DNA from: CAVPMW01 sp963706515
GTDB lineage: Bacteria; Chloroflexota; Anaerolineae; Anaerolineales; UBA4823
Length of the DNA stretch: 64,000 nt
NCBI GenBank assembly: GCA_963706515.1
Contig: CAVPMW010000007.1
Span: 62,001-126,000, forward strand
Reading direction: 5' to 3'
Of the stretch, positions 37,991 to 47,761 are shown piece after piece (position 1 is the first letter of the stretch; each line of letters starts with the position of its first letter). Both the position numbers and the translations under genes were made by a program. The notes beneath the pieces are model-generated. The model saw only the letters and a program-made list of their open reading frames with translations, was not told the origin of the DNA and did not search any database.

Positions 37991-38695
37991 TCAGCAAGCA
38001 TGCCGTGAATGCGAGACTGTCTCCTCAATCTGACAATCGATCCCGAGTGAAGCTCTGCAAGCCGCCACGATTGGACTAACAGGCTGAATGCCAAACTGGA
38101 GGAGGAGACCTGCCAGGCTGCACACAGGCAAACCCATCACGTTCGCATAACACCCATTGATCTGCTCTACAGGATGAAACCCTGTATGCTGGATGGCGTA
38201 GGCGCCGGCCTTATCCAGCGGATCACCGGAGCGAGCATACTCGACCAGCTCGTGTTCACTGTAATCCCGCATGGTTACCTCCGTGACCGTCACGTCACGG
38301 AGGATCATCCGGTCCGCAGCCCGGATGACCACGATCCCAGTATACACCTGATGGCTGCGGCCGCGCAAACTGCGCAGCATTGCGCACGCCTCATTTTGAT
38401 CCTTTGGCTTGCCCAAAATAACCGCTTTCCGCAGACTGCCTTCTGCCTGCAGGCTGCCTTCGACCTGCTCCCAGTCCACCACCGCCGTATCCGCAGCCAG
38501 GATGAGTGCATCTTGAGGCGCTTTCTGTAAAATCGCCTGCGCCTTGCATTCTGCCACTCGCAGGACATATTCAGCAGGGTCTTCTCCTGGCAAGCAGCTT
38601 TCATCTACTTTTGCCGGGTAGATCACAGGATCCCAACCACACAGAGCCATCAATTCCTTGCGCCGGGGAGAATTTGAAGCCAGCCAGATAGACAT
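37991..38695 (-). CDS. maf: Maf-family nucleotide pyrophosphatase
   Basis: House-cleaning enzyme that hydrolyses non-canonical or excess nucleoside triphosphates. Begins MSIWLASNSPRRKELM, with the Maf signature SxSPRR, then VDESCLPGEDP, ILAADTAV, and GDPLDKAGAYAIQ. 234 aa, slightly longer than usual because of an insertion around VEGSLQAEGSLRKA. The start at 38695 matches the family motif; the frame open to 38752 adds unrelated residues. Confidence 0.88.
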   Translation of the reverse strand: MSIWLASNSPRRKELMALCGWDPVIYPAKVDESCLPGEDPAEYVLRVAECKAQAILQKAPQDALILAADTAVVDWEQVEGSLQAEGSLRKAVILGKPKDQNEACAMLRSLRGRSHQVYTGIVVIRAADRMILRDVTVTEVTMRDYSEHELVEYARSGDPLDKAGAYAIQHTGFHPVEQINGCYANVMGLPVCSLAGLLLQFGIQPVSPIVAACRASLGIDCQIEETVSHSRHAC

Positions 38696-38776
38696 TGTGA
38701 GGATTCTAACACACCCAACAGTCCCCCTCACTTTTATGTAATCCGACCTCATCGAACCCTAATCTGGTTAGAAGTC

Positions 38777-38827
38777 ACCTGATGGGAAGGAGGTCGCTGC
38801 GTCCTCTATCCTGTTCAGCCATCAGGT
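38777..38827 (+). promoter_or_regulatory. Possible structured leader upstream of xpt
   Basis: ACCTGATGG and CCATCAGGT (38777-38785, 38819-38827) form a perfect 9-bp stem around 33 nt that contain an inner GAGG...CCTC pair. It lies 110 nt before the xpt start. It does not show the purine-riboswitch core I would expect, so its role is open. Confidence 0.35.
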
Positions 38828-38846
38828 TGTAAAATCAAATCTACCC

Positions 38847-38898
38847 AGTGCTCCGTTTCCGCCTATTTAATTCTAATAATCAGGTTTGACGGAACACT
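38847..38898. repeat. 52-bp inverted repeat with AT-rich loop
   Basis: AGTGCTCCGT and ACGGAACACT (one mismatch) enclose 32 nt of AT-rich DNA, 40 nt upstream of xpt. Its layout is the same as the repeats at 50916 and 62475. Confidence 0.5.
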
Positions 38899-38938
38899 AG
38901 GGATCGGTCAGATGCTGAATTCGACGGAGGGATCGCAA

Positions 38939-39517
38939 ATGAAAGAACTGCAGGAAAGGATTGAGCGAGAGGGGAGGAACCTGGGAAATGGTATCTTGAA
39001 GGTCGATGGATTTATCAACCACCAGGTCGATCCAGTGCTGATGGATAAATGTGGTCAGGAATTTGCGCACCGCTTTGCAAATATCGGCGCAACCAAAATC
39101 CTCACCGCAGAAATCTCTGGCATCGCGCCCGCCCTCACCACAGCTCTCCATTTGAAGCTGCCGGTCGTTTATGCGCGGAAGCACAAGCCCATTACGATGC
39201 CCGACCAGGTGTTCCTGACCCTGACGCCCTCCCACACCAAAGGGCGCACAGTTGAATTGATCATCTCTCCCGAATATCTTGCCGGAGGTGAGCGAGTGGT
39301 CATCATCGATGACTTCCTCGCTACTGGAGCGACGATCCTGGGATTGGTCCGCCTGGCAAATACTGCCGGAGCCAGGATCGTCGGCATCGGTGCATTGGTC
39401 GAGAAGATTTTTGAAGGCGGACGGGATGCCCTCAGCCATCTGGGCATACCGATCGAGGCATTGGTCCGCATCAGCTCAATGGATGGGGAACACATCAGCT
39501 TCGTTGACGATGCTTGA
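38939..39517 (+). CDS. xpt: Xanthine phosphoribosyltransferase
   Basis: Converts xanthine and PRPP to XMP in purine salvage. Type I phosphoribosyltransferase motif VVIIDDFLATGATI, with the Xpt-type N-terminus LGNGILKVDGFINHQVDP and KPITMPDQVF. 192 aa, normal. GGAGGGATC before the ATG at 38939 supports this start. guaA follows 21 nt later, so XMP made here can be aminated to GMP by its neighbour. Confidence 0.9.
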   Translation: MKELQERIEREGRNLGNGILKVDGFINHQVDPVLMDKCGQEFAHRFANIGATKILTAEISGIAPALTTALHLKLPVVYARKHKPITMPDQVFLTLTPSHTKGRTVELIISPEYLAGGERVVIIDDFLATGATILGLVRLANTAGARIVGIGALVEKIFEGGRDALSHLGIPIEALVRISSMDGEHISFVDDA

Positions 39518-39538
39518 CCGCTGATAATAACCAGCCCC

Positions 39539-41098
39539 ATGCTCGAATCGATTGCAGTATTAGATTTTGGCTCACAATATTCCCAGCTAATCGCCCGCCG
39601 GGTGCGGGAGCTGCAGGTATATTGCGAGCTTTTTCCCTGGGATGCCCCGGCGGAACGTATCTTTGCCATCCATCCCGCCGGCTTTATTTTATCCGGGGGT
39701 CCGGCCTCCATTTATGAGGTTGGCGCACCGCAGTTACCGGATTACGTCCTCTCCAGCAAGCTGCCGGTCCTGGGGATCTGCTATGGGATGCAAGCCCTCA
39801 CCCAGAGCCTGGGGGGTAAAGTGGCTGCCTCAACTTCACGCGAGTATGGTCTGGCAGAGCTCTCCGTGAGCGTCCCAAATTCCCTGCTCAATAGCGGAAT
39901 TCAAAAGGTTTGGATGTCGCATGGTGACCGGATCGAACGCCTGCCAGCCGGGTTTACCATCCTTGGAGAAAGCCGGAACTCACCCGTGGCAGCCATGGGA
40001 GACCCAATTCGCAGCTATTATGGCTTGCAGTTCCACCCCGAGGTTCACCATACCCCGGGAGGCAAGGAGATCTTGCGCCGCTTCGTGCTGGAGATCTGTC
40101 AGGCGCAGTCCACCTGGACTGCCAATTCGATCATTGCTCAGAGTATCGAGCGCATCCAGAGCCAGGTTGGTAAGGAAATGGTCCTCTCCGCTGTCAGTGG
40201 AGGAGTTGATTCAACCGTTGCTGCAGCCCTGGTGCAGCGTGCCGTTGGCGACCAACTGGTCGCAGTTTTTGTCGATACAGGTCTCCTGCGCCAGGATGAA
40301 GCTCTCCAGGTGCAGGGAGCGCTGAGGGAATACTTAGGCATCGAATTGATCACTGTCGACGCCGTAGATCGGTACATGCAAGCCTTGCGCGGGATCATTG
40401 AGCCGGAGGAGAAGCGCAGGAAAATTGGGGAATTATTTATTCGGATCTTTGAGCAGCAAGCCCGCCAGCTCGGGGCGCCCCATTTTCTGGTTCAGGGGAC
40501 AATTTATCCGGATGTGGTCGAATCGAGTGCGCCGGAAAGGGCTAAAGTCCAGCGCATCAAAACCCACCATAATGTCGGAGGGCTGCCTGAGAATATGGAA
40601 TTCGAGCTGGTCGAGCCGCTCCGCTACCTGTTCAAGGACGAAGTCCGCCTGGTCGGTCAGGCGTTGGGCTTGCCTGCAGAGCTCGTCTGGCGCCAGCCAT
40701 TTCCGGGACCCGGGCTGGCAGTCCGCTGTTTGGGGGAAGTCACCGCGGAGCGGTTGCAGCGTTTACGCCACGCCGACGCAATCCTGAGCGAAGAATTACA
40801 GGCGTCCACTCTGGTTGAGGCGAAGGGGATGGTAGGAGCCATGGCTGGGACTTCCCAGGCATTTGCGGTCTTGCTGCCGGTCCGCTCGGTCGGTGTGATG
40901 GGCGACCAGCGCACCTACCAGGAAGTGCTCGCCATTCGTGCGGTCACCACAGAGGATTTTATGACCGCCGACTGGGCGCGCTTACCGCACGACCTGCTTG
41001 CCCGGATTTCCAACAGGATCGTAAACGAGGTGGAGGGCATCAACCGGGTCGTTTATGACATCACCACCAAGCCTCCTGCAACCATCGAGTGGGAGTAG
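39539..41098 (+). CDS. guaA: GMP synthase (glutamine-hydrolysing)
   Basis: Makes GMP from XMP. The glutamine amidotransferase domain has the catalytic Cys in GICYGM and His/Glu in FHPEVHHT; the ATP pyrophosphatase domain has the P-loop SGGVDSTVAA; the dimerisation domain ends with TTKPPATIEWE, the invariant GuaA C-terminus. 519 aa, full length and without frameshift. Operon with xpt. Confidence 0.96.
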   Translation: MLESIAVLDFGSQYSQLIARRVRELQVYCELFPWDAPAERIFAIHPAGFILSGGPASIYEVGAPQLPDYVLSSKLPVLGICYGMQALTQSLGGKVAASTSREYGLAELSVSVPNSLLNSGIQKVWMSHGDRIERLPAGFTILGESRNSPVAAMGDPIRSYYGLQFHPEVHHTPGGKEILRRFVLEICQAQSTWTANSIIAQSIERIQSQVGKEMVLSAVSGGVDSTVAAALVQRAVGDQLVAVFVDTGLLRQDEALQVQGALREYLGIELITVDAVDRYMQALRGIIEPEEKRRKIGELFIRIFEQQARQLGAPHFLVQGTIYPDVVESSAPERAKVQRIKTHHNVGGLPENMEFELVEPLRYLFKDEVRLVGQALGLPAELVWRQPFPGPGLAVRCLGEVTAERLQRLRHADAILSEELQASTLVEAKGMVGAMAGTSQAFAVLLPVRSVGVMGDQRTYQEVLAIRAVTTEDFMTADWARLPHDLLARISNRIVNEVEGINRVVYDITTKPPATIEWE

Positions 41099-41119
41099 AC
41101 ATCGCTCGCGGAGAATGCC

Positions 41120-42025
41120 ATGGATATTGGAGAAATTCTATCTCGCGCCTGGAGGATCATCTGGAAGCACAAGGTCCTGTGGATCTTCGGTTTGCTGTCC
41201 GGCTGTGGGAGTTCAGGGAATTATTCACCGAACGTCCAATATACATTTCAAGCTTCTGATTTCGCTACAATTCCACCTTGGACTAATCGCTTTCAGGGCT
41301 GGCAATCAGCGGTACTCATCGCCGGCTTTCTCGCGCTTGTACTCGCCCTGATCCTGATCACAGCTTTCTTGATCACCATTGGCAGGATCGGAATGGTCCG
41401 CGGCACATTACAAGCAGACCGGGGCAGCCCCAGGCTGGCTTTCGGCGAGATACTTAGAGGCAGCTTGCCATATTTCTGGCGAATTTTCGGGTTGAATTTG
41501 CTCATCCTGCTGGGATTTGTGCTTTTGGTCTTGATTACAGTCGTTCCGCTTACCGTCTCGCTCATCGGGATTCCCTGCCTGATCCCGTTAATCTGCGTCT
41601 TCATCATTTTAGGATGGCTGGTCTCGATCTGGGTTGAGATGTCTGTGAATGCAGTCGTCGTGGAAGACCTGGGAATCACCGCAGGTTTGCAGCGAGGCTG
41701 GGAGGTATTCCGCGCGAACCTGGGAAGCATGATTTCTATCGGTTTAATCCTGGGAATCGGCATCGCCTTTATCGGTGGATTAATCATTGCATTGCCGTTT
41801 CTGGTCGCTGTATTCCCTACCTTATTGGGTGCACTTGCCGGTGCGCCGCGCGGTTTCCGAGGCGGATTTACCTTCACACTCTTGTGTTTAATTGCCTACT
41901 TGCCGGTTATGTTGGTCCTGTATAGCATCCTGCACAGCTACATTCGTTCTGCTTGGACGCTCACCTATTTGCGCCTTACTTCGCGTCGCGCCATCGACGA
42001 GCCAGTCTCCAGCCCGGTACAATAA
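41120..42025 (+). CDS. Hypothetical multi-spanning membrane protein
   Basis: 301 aa with about six membrane segments. It begins MDIGEILSRAWRIIWKHKVLW, a start I recall from uncharacterised membrane proteins that resemble the membrane domain of glycerophosphodiesterases, and has AVVVEDLGITAGLQRGWEVFR, also typical of that group. No catalytic residues are evident. It starts 21 nt after guaA and is followed by the VWA-like/FHA gene, so it may belong to either unit. Confidence 0.6.
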   Translation: MDIGEILSRAWRIIWKHKVLWIFGLLSGCGSSGNYSPNVQYTFQASDFATIPPWTNRFQGWQSAVLIAGFLALVLALILITAFLITIGRIGMVRGTLQADRGSPRLAFGEILRGSLPYFWRIFGLNLLILLGFVLLVLITVVPLTVSLIGIPCLIPLICVFIILGWLVSIWVEMSVNAVVVEDLGITAGLQRGWEVFRANLGSMISIGLILGIGIAFIGGLIIALPFLVAVFPTLLGALAGAPRGFRGGFTFTLLCLIAYLPVMLVLYSILHSYIRSAWTLTYLRLTSRRAIDEPVSSPVQ

Positions 42026-42056
42026 CCCACGCAGGGAAGTGTGCTAAAATTTTGCC

Positions 42057-43985
42057 ATGTTTAAGCGCCTGACCAGCCTTTGCTGGTTGCTGTTGTGCTT
42101 CCTTCTGGTCCCCCTGAGGGCATCCGCCCAATCTTCCTCCAGTGCGATTTTATCCCCTCCCCAATTGGAGCAATTGCCTCTTGCCCAGACCTGCCTGGAT
42201 ATTCGCGACAGCAATGGTCATTTCGTACACGGTCTCCAGCCAGAGGATATAACTCTGCGGGAAGACAACCAGTCAATAACGGATCTATCGGTCGAAGAGG
42301 TACGCCATGGCACGCAGCTCGTGGTCGCCCTGAATCCTGGTCAGCCTTTTGCCATTCGCAATAGCAAGGGTCTTTCCCGCTATGATTATCTCCGCCTCGC
42401 CCTGGGAGAATGGGCAAATAACCGTCAGGGCAGCAATATCGATGATTGGAGTCTGGTCACCACGAGTGGAGTCGCCGCGAGCCATGTATCAGATTCGCAG
42501 GCATGGTGGGAGGCGCTTAAAGCTGATCAAACCGATCTGCGTGCCAGCCTGCCCAGCCTGGATACCCTTTCCAATGCAATCGATCTGGCTTCGGACCCTA
42601 CCCCGCGCACAGGTATGAACCGGGCGGTGCTGCTGGTTACTGCCCCTCTGGCTGGAAACCTCACTCAGTCGATAACTGACATTTCCGATCGGGCGAACCA
42701 GATGGGCATCCGGATATATACCTGGTTGATCACTGGTACTGACGATTTATCCCTCACCCAGGATTTGGCCGATTTATCGCTCAAGACCGGCGGCGAGTTT
42801 ATGGTCTACAATGGCAGCCAGGATTTTCCCAGTCCGGAGCTGTATTTTGAGCCATTGAGAAGCATTTATTGTATTAATTACACCTCAAAAATAAACCGCG
42901 GGGGAGCCCACCAATTAGTAGCTGATATTCAGACGCCGGAAGGTCTCGTCAGCACTGCAGTGCGTAATTTTGAGATAGCCCTGGAGCCGCCCAATCCGGC
43001 ATTTATTTCACCTGTTTTAGAAGTCAGCCGCAAACCCTCCGCTGCGGAAGAACAAACCATCACAAAGGATGTCACGCCAGAATATTACCAGCCGGCAGTA
43101 CAAAATCTTTCCCTGGTGATCGACTTCCCGGATGGGCGCGTCAGACCGTTGGTACGCACCTCCCTTTATGTTGATGGAAAGCTGGAATCCGAGAACCAAA
43201 CGCTGCCATTCGACCGGTTTACCTGGGACTTACGCAAATATACAAAAAGTGCCTCCCATTCATTGAAGGTCGAGGCAGAAGATTCGCTCGGTCTGGTTGG
43301 AACGAGCATGGATACTCTCGTTCAGGTAAATGTAGCTCAGCCAGTGGTTCCACTCCTGCGGGTACTGTATAAACTCGCCCCTACATTGATCCCCCTGCTC
43401 CTGGTGTTGGTTGCTTCGGTCACAGTCTTGCTGCTGATACTGGGCGGTCAAATCACACCGCGGGTTTTTATCCATAATAAAAGGGTTCGTCCTGCGACTG
43501 AGCCGATCTCTTCGGAAGTGAACAACGAGCTAAGCCGGAAGCCTTCGCCGAGCCGCCTTCCGCGCTCTATCTGGCCCCAAAGGCGGATAAAATCCCAGGC
43601 CGACGCCTATTTGAACATTCTCCCAGGAGACGAAGAGGCCAGTAAGACGGTCCCCATCCCACTGACCGGCAGCGAAATTACCCTGGGCAGCGATCCACAA
43701 AAAGCAACCCTGGTTTTTCCAGACTTTTCGGTTGACGCCTTGCACGCCCGCTTGATCCGCACTCCGGACGGTTATTACCTGATTAGCGATGAAGGATCTG
43801 TCGCAGGTACCTGGCTCAACTTTACTCCAGTTTCAGCCAGCGGCTGCCGTTTGATCCATGGAGATCTCATCAATATTGGGATGGTGAGTTTACGGTTTTC
43901 AGAAAAGAATCCTTCGATACTCCGTAAACCGGTGATGGTTCCAATAGCCCAATCACCAGCTCCAGCTGCCCATAAAAAAGAATGA
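42057..43985 (+). CDS. Secreted VWA-like protein with membrane anchor and cytoplasmic FHA domain
   Basis: 642 aa. A signal peptide leads to an extracellular VWA-like region: LVVALNPG lies where the metal-binding DxSxS is expected, so that site is lost, and VLLVTAPL replaces the usual second strand. A single membrane helix (about residues 440-465, PTLIPLLLVLVASVTVLLLIL) is followed by a cytoplasmic FHA-like domain: ITLGSDPQKATLVFPDFSVD, ALHARL, and SVAGTWLN. The Arg and Ser used to bind phosphothreonine are changed, so phosphopeptide binding is uncertain. The stop overlaps the PP2C start by ATGA, which links the FHA domain with a phosphatase. A transmembrane signalling role is an inference from this layout. 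Confidence 0.7.
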   Translation: MFKRLTSLCWLLLCFLLVPLRASAQSSSSAILSPPQLEQLPLAQTCLDIRDSNGHFVHGLQPEDITLREDNQSITDLSVEEVRHGTQLVVALNPGQPFAIRNSKGLSRYDYLRLALGEWANNRQGSNIDDWSLVTTSGVAASHVSDSQAWWEALKADQTDLRASLPSLDTLSNAIDLASDPTPRTGMNRAVLLVTAPLAGNLTQSITDISDRANQMGIRIYTWLITGTDDLSLTQDLADLSLKTGGEFMVYNGSQDFPSPELYFEPLRSIYCINYTSKINRGGAHQLVADIQTPEGLVSTAVRNFEIALEPPNPAFISPVLEVSRKPSAAEEQTITKDVTPEYYQPAVQNLSLVIDFPDGRVRPLVRTSLYVDGKLESENQTLPFDRFTWDLRKYTKSASHSLKVEAEDSLGLVGTSMDTLVQVNVAQPVVPLLRVLYKLAPTLIPLLLVLVASVTVLLLILGGQITPRVFIHNKRVRPATEPISSEVNNELSRKPSPSRLPRSIWPQRRIKSQADAYLNILPGDEEASKTVPIPLTGSEITLGSDPQKATLVFPDFSVDALHARLIRTPDGYYLISDEGSVAGTWLNFTPVSASGCRLIHGDLINIGMVSLRFSEKNPSILRKPVMVPIAQSPAPAAHKKE

Positions 43986-45134
43986 AATCTGCCGAGAGAT
44001 CTCACCTTTTTGTTGCGGCAGCCAGCCATCCTGGCATAACGGGGAAGAATAACGAGGACCGCTATTCGGTATCCGCCTACCGGTTAGAGGATGGCGCCGA
44101 CCAGCCCTCTTTGTTTGCAGTAGTCGCGGATGGGATTGGCGGGCATCGCGGAGGTAGAGGTCGCGGCAGAACTGGCGGTTGAGTTTATCAGTCGCACGAT
44201 CGCAGGCAGCGATGGGGCTCATCCGGAGCAAACCATGCAAACCGCGATCATCGCGGCCAGTGAGAGTATTTTTCGCCAATCTGAGCAAGAAATAAACTTG
44301 CGTGGCATGGGTTCTACATGCGCCTGTGTCTGGGTAATTGCCGACCGGTTGTATATAGCCAATGTCGGTGATACGCGCATTTACCTGGTGCGCGGCGGGC
44401 TCATCCGGCAGTTGACTACTGACCATACCTGGATACAGGAAGCGATCGATCAGGGAATGCTCACTCCCGAGCAAGCAAAAAATCATCCGAACACGCACAT
44501 CATCCGCCGTTATCTTGGCTCACGCTTACCGGTTGAGCCAAATTTACGCATTCGCCCTGAGATAAACGCTCAACTTAATCCCTTTCAGCGAGAGCGAGGC
44601 TTGCTCTTACAGCAGGGGGACCGCATCCTCCTCTGCAGCGATGGTTTGACCGATCTGGTGGAAGATAGCGAGATCTTGAACGCCTTTCAATCCCAACCAA
44701 TACAGACTGCCCTGGAAGTGCTGGTACGCCTGGCCAATCAGCGCGGCGGGCATGACAATATCACCCTGGTAGCCCTGGAAGTACCGGATGGATATATCGC
44801 AGAGCCGCCGCTAAATGCCCGGAGGAGACGTATTCCTGTTGGTTATGCGGCTGCCGGGCTGCTCATCCTCCTGGGAATAATGTTGGTATCCAGCTTGATG
44901 TGCGGCTATGTATCCTTGCCTGCCTTTCTATACGCGGTGCATCCCCCGGCAACTGCAACGCTGCAGGAGCAGGGTGCACCCGGCTTAGCCACACCTGAGG
45001 CGACTGATAGAAGTGGTACCTCCCAGCCCATATTAAAAAATGCTCCGGGATCGGTAACCCCGGAGACAAATCTCTCAGAACCAGTTCTTAAACCCACCTT
45101 GACCCCCTGGCCTACGAATACCCCCATTCCTTAA
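43982..45134 (+). CDS. PP2C-type protein phosphatase with C-terminal membrane anchor, frameshifted
   Basis: Mn/Mg-dependent Ser/Thr phosphatase, 383 aa after correction. The catalytic set is complete: GKNNEDRYS, VADGIGGH, GSTCAC, NVGDTRIYLV, LCSDGLTDLV and GGHDNITLV. A membrane helix (AAGLLILLGIMLVSSLMCGY) and a short TP-rich extracellular tail follow. One extra base near 44155 splits it: the next frame continues GG-EVAAELAVEF. Translationally coupled to the FHA-domain gene. No Ser/Thr kinase is in the window. It converges with the PP2C-like/propeller gene. Confidence 0.85.
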
Positions 45135-45220
45135 TTCGAATAATGAATTATCCTGCAACCGGGGGATCCTGTGCCCCCATCCCAACGGCTGAGCATTCAT
45201 CCCCTTTCGCCGGGCTGACC

Positions 45221-47761
45221 TCAAGGCATAAAGCCGTAATAGACCTTGTCATTATCTGCCAGGAAAAGGATCCGTTCCAAGGGATTGATCGCGTAAGCGC
45301 TCGCTGTCCCGCCGCCTACCGGGTCCACTGGCTGAAACTGTCTCTGGAAGATCAAATTTCGCAAGCTGAACTGGATTACTGCCTGCTTTTGCGGGTCGAA
45401 CATCAATAGAGAGGGGTCTGGCTGAGGTGCAGTATTGACCTGGGTGAATGTGTCAGGCCAGCTGAACGGCTCACCGTTCGGATTTTTGCGAGTGTCCATA
45501 TAAGGCGAGGGATCGACACAGCGCGTGGGCGCGACATCCAGCGCGCTGTAAGTACACACCGTCATTTTTCCATCATTGTGCAGCAGGTACAATTCATCCT
45601 TCTGGACGGCAAGATCAACCACGTCTTTCATATTGGGCACCTGCTCAACGAAGTAAAATTGCGGCTCTTCGTCGAATTTACTGCTCCAATAAATCCATAC
45701 TGCCTGGTTTTGCGGATCCAAAACGTAGGTGTCGCCATTATCCTGGGTGATTGCGGTCAGCGGTTCCTGGGCCATGCGGGCAGGCAGGGTAAGCTTGTTG
45801 ACCTGCGGAGGGCGTCCGACGTAGCACGTGATGACGCCGCCATTCGCATCCATCCCCAGGATCACCGAGCCCGATTCAGCTGAGGGTGAAGCGGTGATAT
45901 CGACGAGCTTTCCCAATGGAGAAGGCTTGGCAGCGTCTGGTCCACAGGCAAAGTTTCCGTCCAGCTCATAGCCGTTGCTGGTCACCAGGCCTCGTAAAAC
46001 ATTCCCCGAATTCTTATCGAGCATGTACAGGTCGTTATCCACAACCAGCATATGGGATATGGATACTCCACCCGGTAAGCCTCCGATGATTGCAGGCTTA
46101 TAGGTCAGCCGGCGTACGCTGTCCATGTCGTCCAGAGCCTGCTGTACCAGTTCGCGGAGCGTGTTTGTCTCGTTGGTTTGACCGAAAATTTCAGCCTGGT
46201 TCAGGATAGTCAGGGTTTGTTCAAAACCCGACCTGCGTACCTGTGGATCGGTCTGGGCATCACTGAACCTGGCCTGCTCGACTGCCTGGTTGTACAGCCG
46301 CTGGAATTCAACCGAGCGGCCCAATTGGGCATAGACAAAGCTGGCAACGATAACAACAATAATCGGTATTGCAATAGCAATCAGCGCCATCACAGCTGGC
46401 GGTATATGGAATATTGACTCGTCCGGCAATACTCGAACTGCAGCTTTTTTAACCCCGCCGCCTGCCGATTTCAACCCGGCGTTGACCGGGCGTGTGAGAG
46501 TTGCCAGTCCGGCGGCCAATGGGGCAATCAGCGCCCGGCGCTTTACCGGCTGCTTTTTCTCCTGCTTTGGCGGGGTAGTTGGCTCGACCTGTACAGCAGC
46601 GGCAGGCATAGCTGCTTCGGCAGCTGTCGCTTCGGGGTCGGCTACGCCGGTGGCCTCCTGTCCCGTAAGTGCTTCTTCCCCGCCGGCCTGTTCGACGGCT
46701 TGTCCCGCGCCTTCTGCCGCGGCTTGTCCGGCGGCTGTCGCGGCTGCTGCCACGGCTGCAGCCGCAAGTACCGGTGACTCAACATTCGTTTCCTGAATAG
46801 GGTGAATTTGCTCTGTAATAGTTGCGGTGGCAGGCTCCTCGACGGGGGGTTCTGCCACTTTTTCGATCAATACAGGCTCGAGTGGAAGCTCAGCCAGTCC
46901 TGTCTCTGGTTGGGAGGCTAAGTTCAGCTCTTCCGTGGTCGGCAAGCTTCCTGCAGCGGGGATAATTTCGGGTGCAGCCTCCGCTGCTACAGCTTCAGCT
47001 GTTACAGCTCCTGCTGTAACAGCTCCTGCTGCGGCAGCTGGAGCAGCCGCAGACCGGCTTACCTGCCTGGTTTCCATGCGCTGGATACGACCCTTACCCG
47101 GTTTAGCTCGCAACAAGACTGCCTGCAAGTCACTCCCCGGTTGGGCTAACAGCTTCCTCTTCAGGCTCTCTGCGCCTTGAGCATACAGGCTGCCCAGCAT
47201 CGCCTCACTCCAGGATGGGTCCGGATTTGCCGTAAACAGGAGTGAATCGTTCCCTTCGAGTGTTGCATGAAAATAACGCACTGAGGTCGTCCGGCTGAGA
47301 CCCAGACCGCGTCCCGATATTTGAGGATCATAAATGTGCTCGGCGTGATCAGACTTGATCAGATAGGCGTGCACCGGGCCAGATTGACCGAGATAGAGGA
47401 CGTCATTTTTCAGGACGATCTGCATGAGCATGCCGATCGCCTGCCTGCCGCTGCTGGCAGCTTTCAGATTGCGCTCGAGAAGATATTTATTAAGGTTTTC
47501 TGCCAGAGTCCGCATCGCTGAAGTGACAGACCCGGGCGTCTGGTAATATGCCTGTGCCAGCCTTACTAAAAGCTGATCCGCATGTGCAGGTGCGATGGGA
47601 AGGTTGCCGGCTGCAGATAAATACAGGACGAGCTTATCCTCGCTGCGAGGGCGCGCAGTGCGCCGTGGAGGGTTGCAAACGTATAATCCGTAAATATCCG
47701 CCTGCTCCTGCCCGCCGCTGCGTACTAATGGGATGACGCTATAATCTAACGGTGATGCCAT
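45221..47761 (-). CDS. PP2C-like domain, Ala/Glu-rich linker, membrane helix and extracellular propeller-like domain
   Basis: 846 aa. Residues 1-220 resemble a PP2C fold: VLKNDVLYLGQSGPVHAYLI corresponds to the NVGDSRxYLI strand, and DSLLFTANPDPSW to the LLxxSDGL strand, but the metal-binding Asp residues are missing, so it is probably inactive. About 220 residues rich in Ala, Glu and Pro follow, then a basic stretch, a membrane helix (PPAVMALIAIAIPIIVVIVASFVY) and a C-terminal domain of repeated beta strands (DNDLYMLDKNSGNV, GDTYVLDPQNQAVWIYW, DELYLLHNDGKMTV) that looks like a propeller. It faces the PP2C gene tail to tail. Start at MASPLDY is preferred. Confidence 0.65.
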   Translation of the reverse strand: MASPLDYSVIPLVRSGGQEQADIYGLYVCNPPRRTARPRSEDKLVLYLSAAGNLPIAPAHADQLLVRLAQAYYQTPGSVTSAMRTLAENLNKYLLERNLKAASSGRQAIGMLMQIVLKNDVLYLGQSGPVHAYLIKSDHAEHIYDPQISGRGLGLSRTTSVRYFHATLEGNDSLLFTANPDPSWSEAMLGSLYAQGAESLKRKLLAQPGSDLQAVLLRAKPGKGRIQRMETRQVSRSAAAPAAAAGAVTAGAVTAEAVAAEAAPEIIPAAGSLPTTEELNLASQPETGLAELPLEPVLIEKVAEPPVEEPATATITEQIHPIQETNVESPVLAAAAVAAAATAAGQAAAEGAGQAVEQAGGEEALTGQEATGVADPEATAAEAAMPAAAVQVEPTTPPKQEKKQPVKRRALIAPLAAGLATLTRPVNAGLKSAGGGVKKAAVRVLPDESIFHIPPAVMALIAIAIPIIVVIVASFVYAQLGRSVEFQRLYNQAVEQARFSDAQTDPQVRRSGFEQTLTILNQAEIFGQTNETNTLRELVQQALDDMDSVRRLTYKPAIIGGLPGGVSISHMLVVDNDLYMLDKNSGNVLRGLVTSNGYELDGNFACGPDAAKPSPLGKLVDITASPSAESGSVILGMDANGGVITCYVGRPPQVNKLTLPARMAQEPLTAITQDNGDTYVLDPQNQAVWIYWSSKFDEEPQFYFVEQVPNMKDVVDLAVQKDELYLLHNDGKMTVCTYSALDVAPTRCVDPSPYMDTRKNPNGEPFSWPDTFTQVNTAPQPDPSLLMFDPQKQAVIQFSLRNLIFQRQFQPVDPVGGGTASAYAINPLERILFLADNDKVYYGFMP

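Noticed and set aside
38760..38938. Purine riboswitch upstream of xpt
   Set aside because: The hairpins there do not match the three-way junction core and conserved loop bases known for that riboswitch.
42057..45134. Part of a type VI secretion system (FHA plus PP2C)
   Set aside because: FHA and PP2C proteins occur in such loci, but no sheath, baseplate or membrane-complex gene is present.
45143..45409. 88-aa plus-strand gene in the convergent gap
   Set aside because: It is antisense to the coding end of the propeller protein, has no ribosome site and no recognisable features.
46482..47180. Ala/Ser-rich plus-strand proteins opposite the 846-aa protein
   Set aside because: They are mirror images of its GC-rich Ala/Glu/Pro linker and lack start signals.
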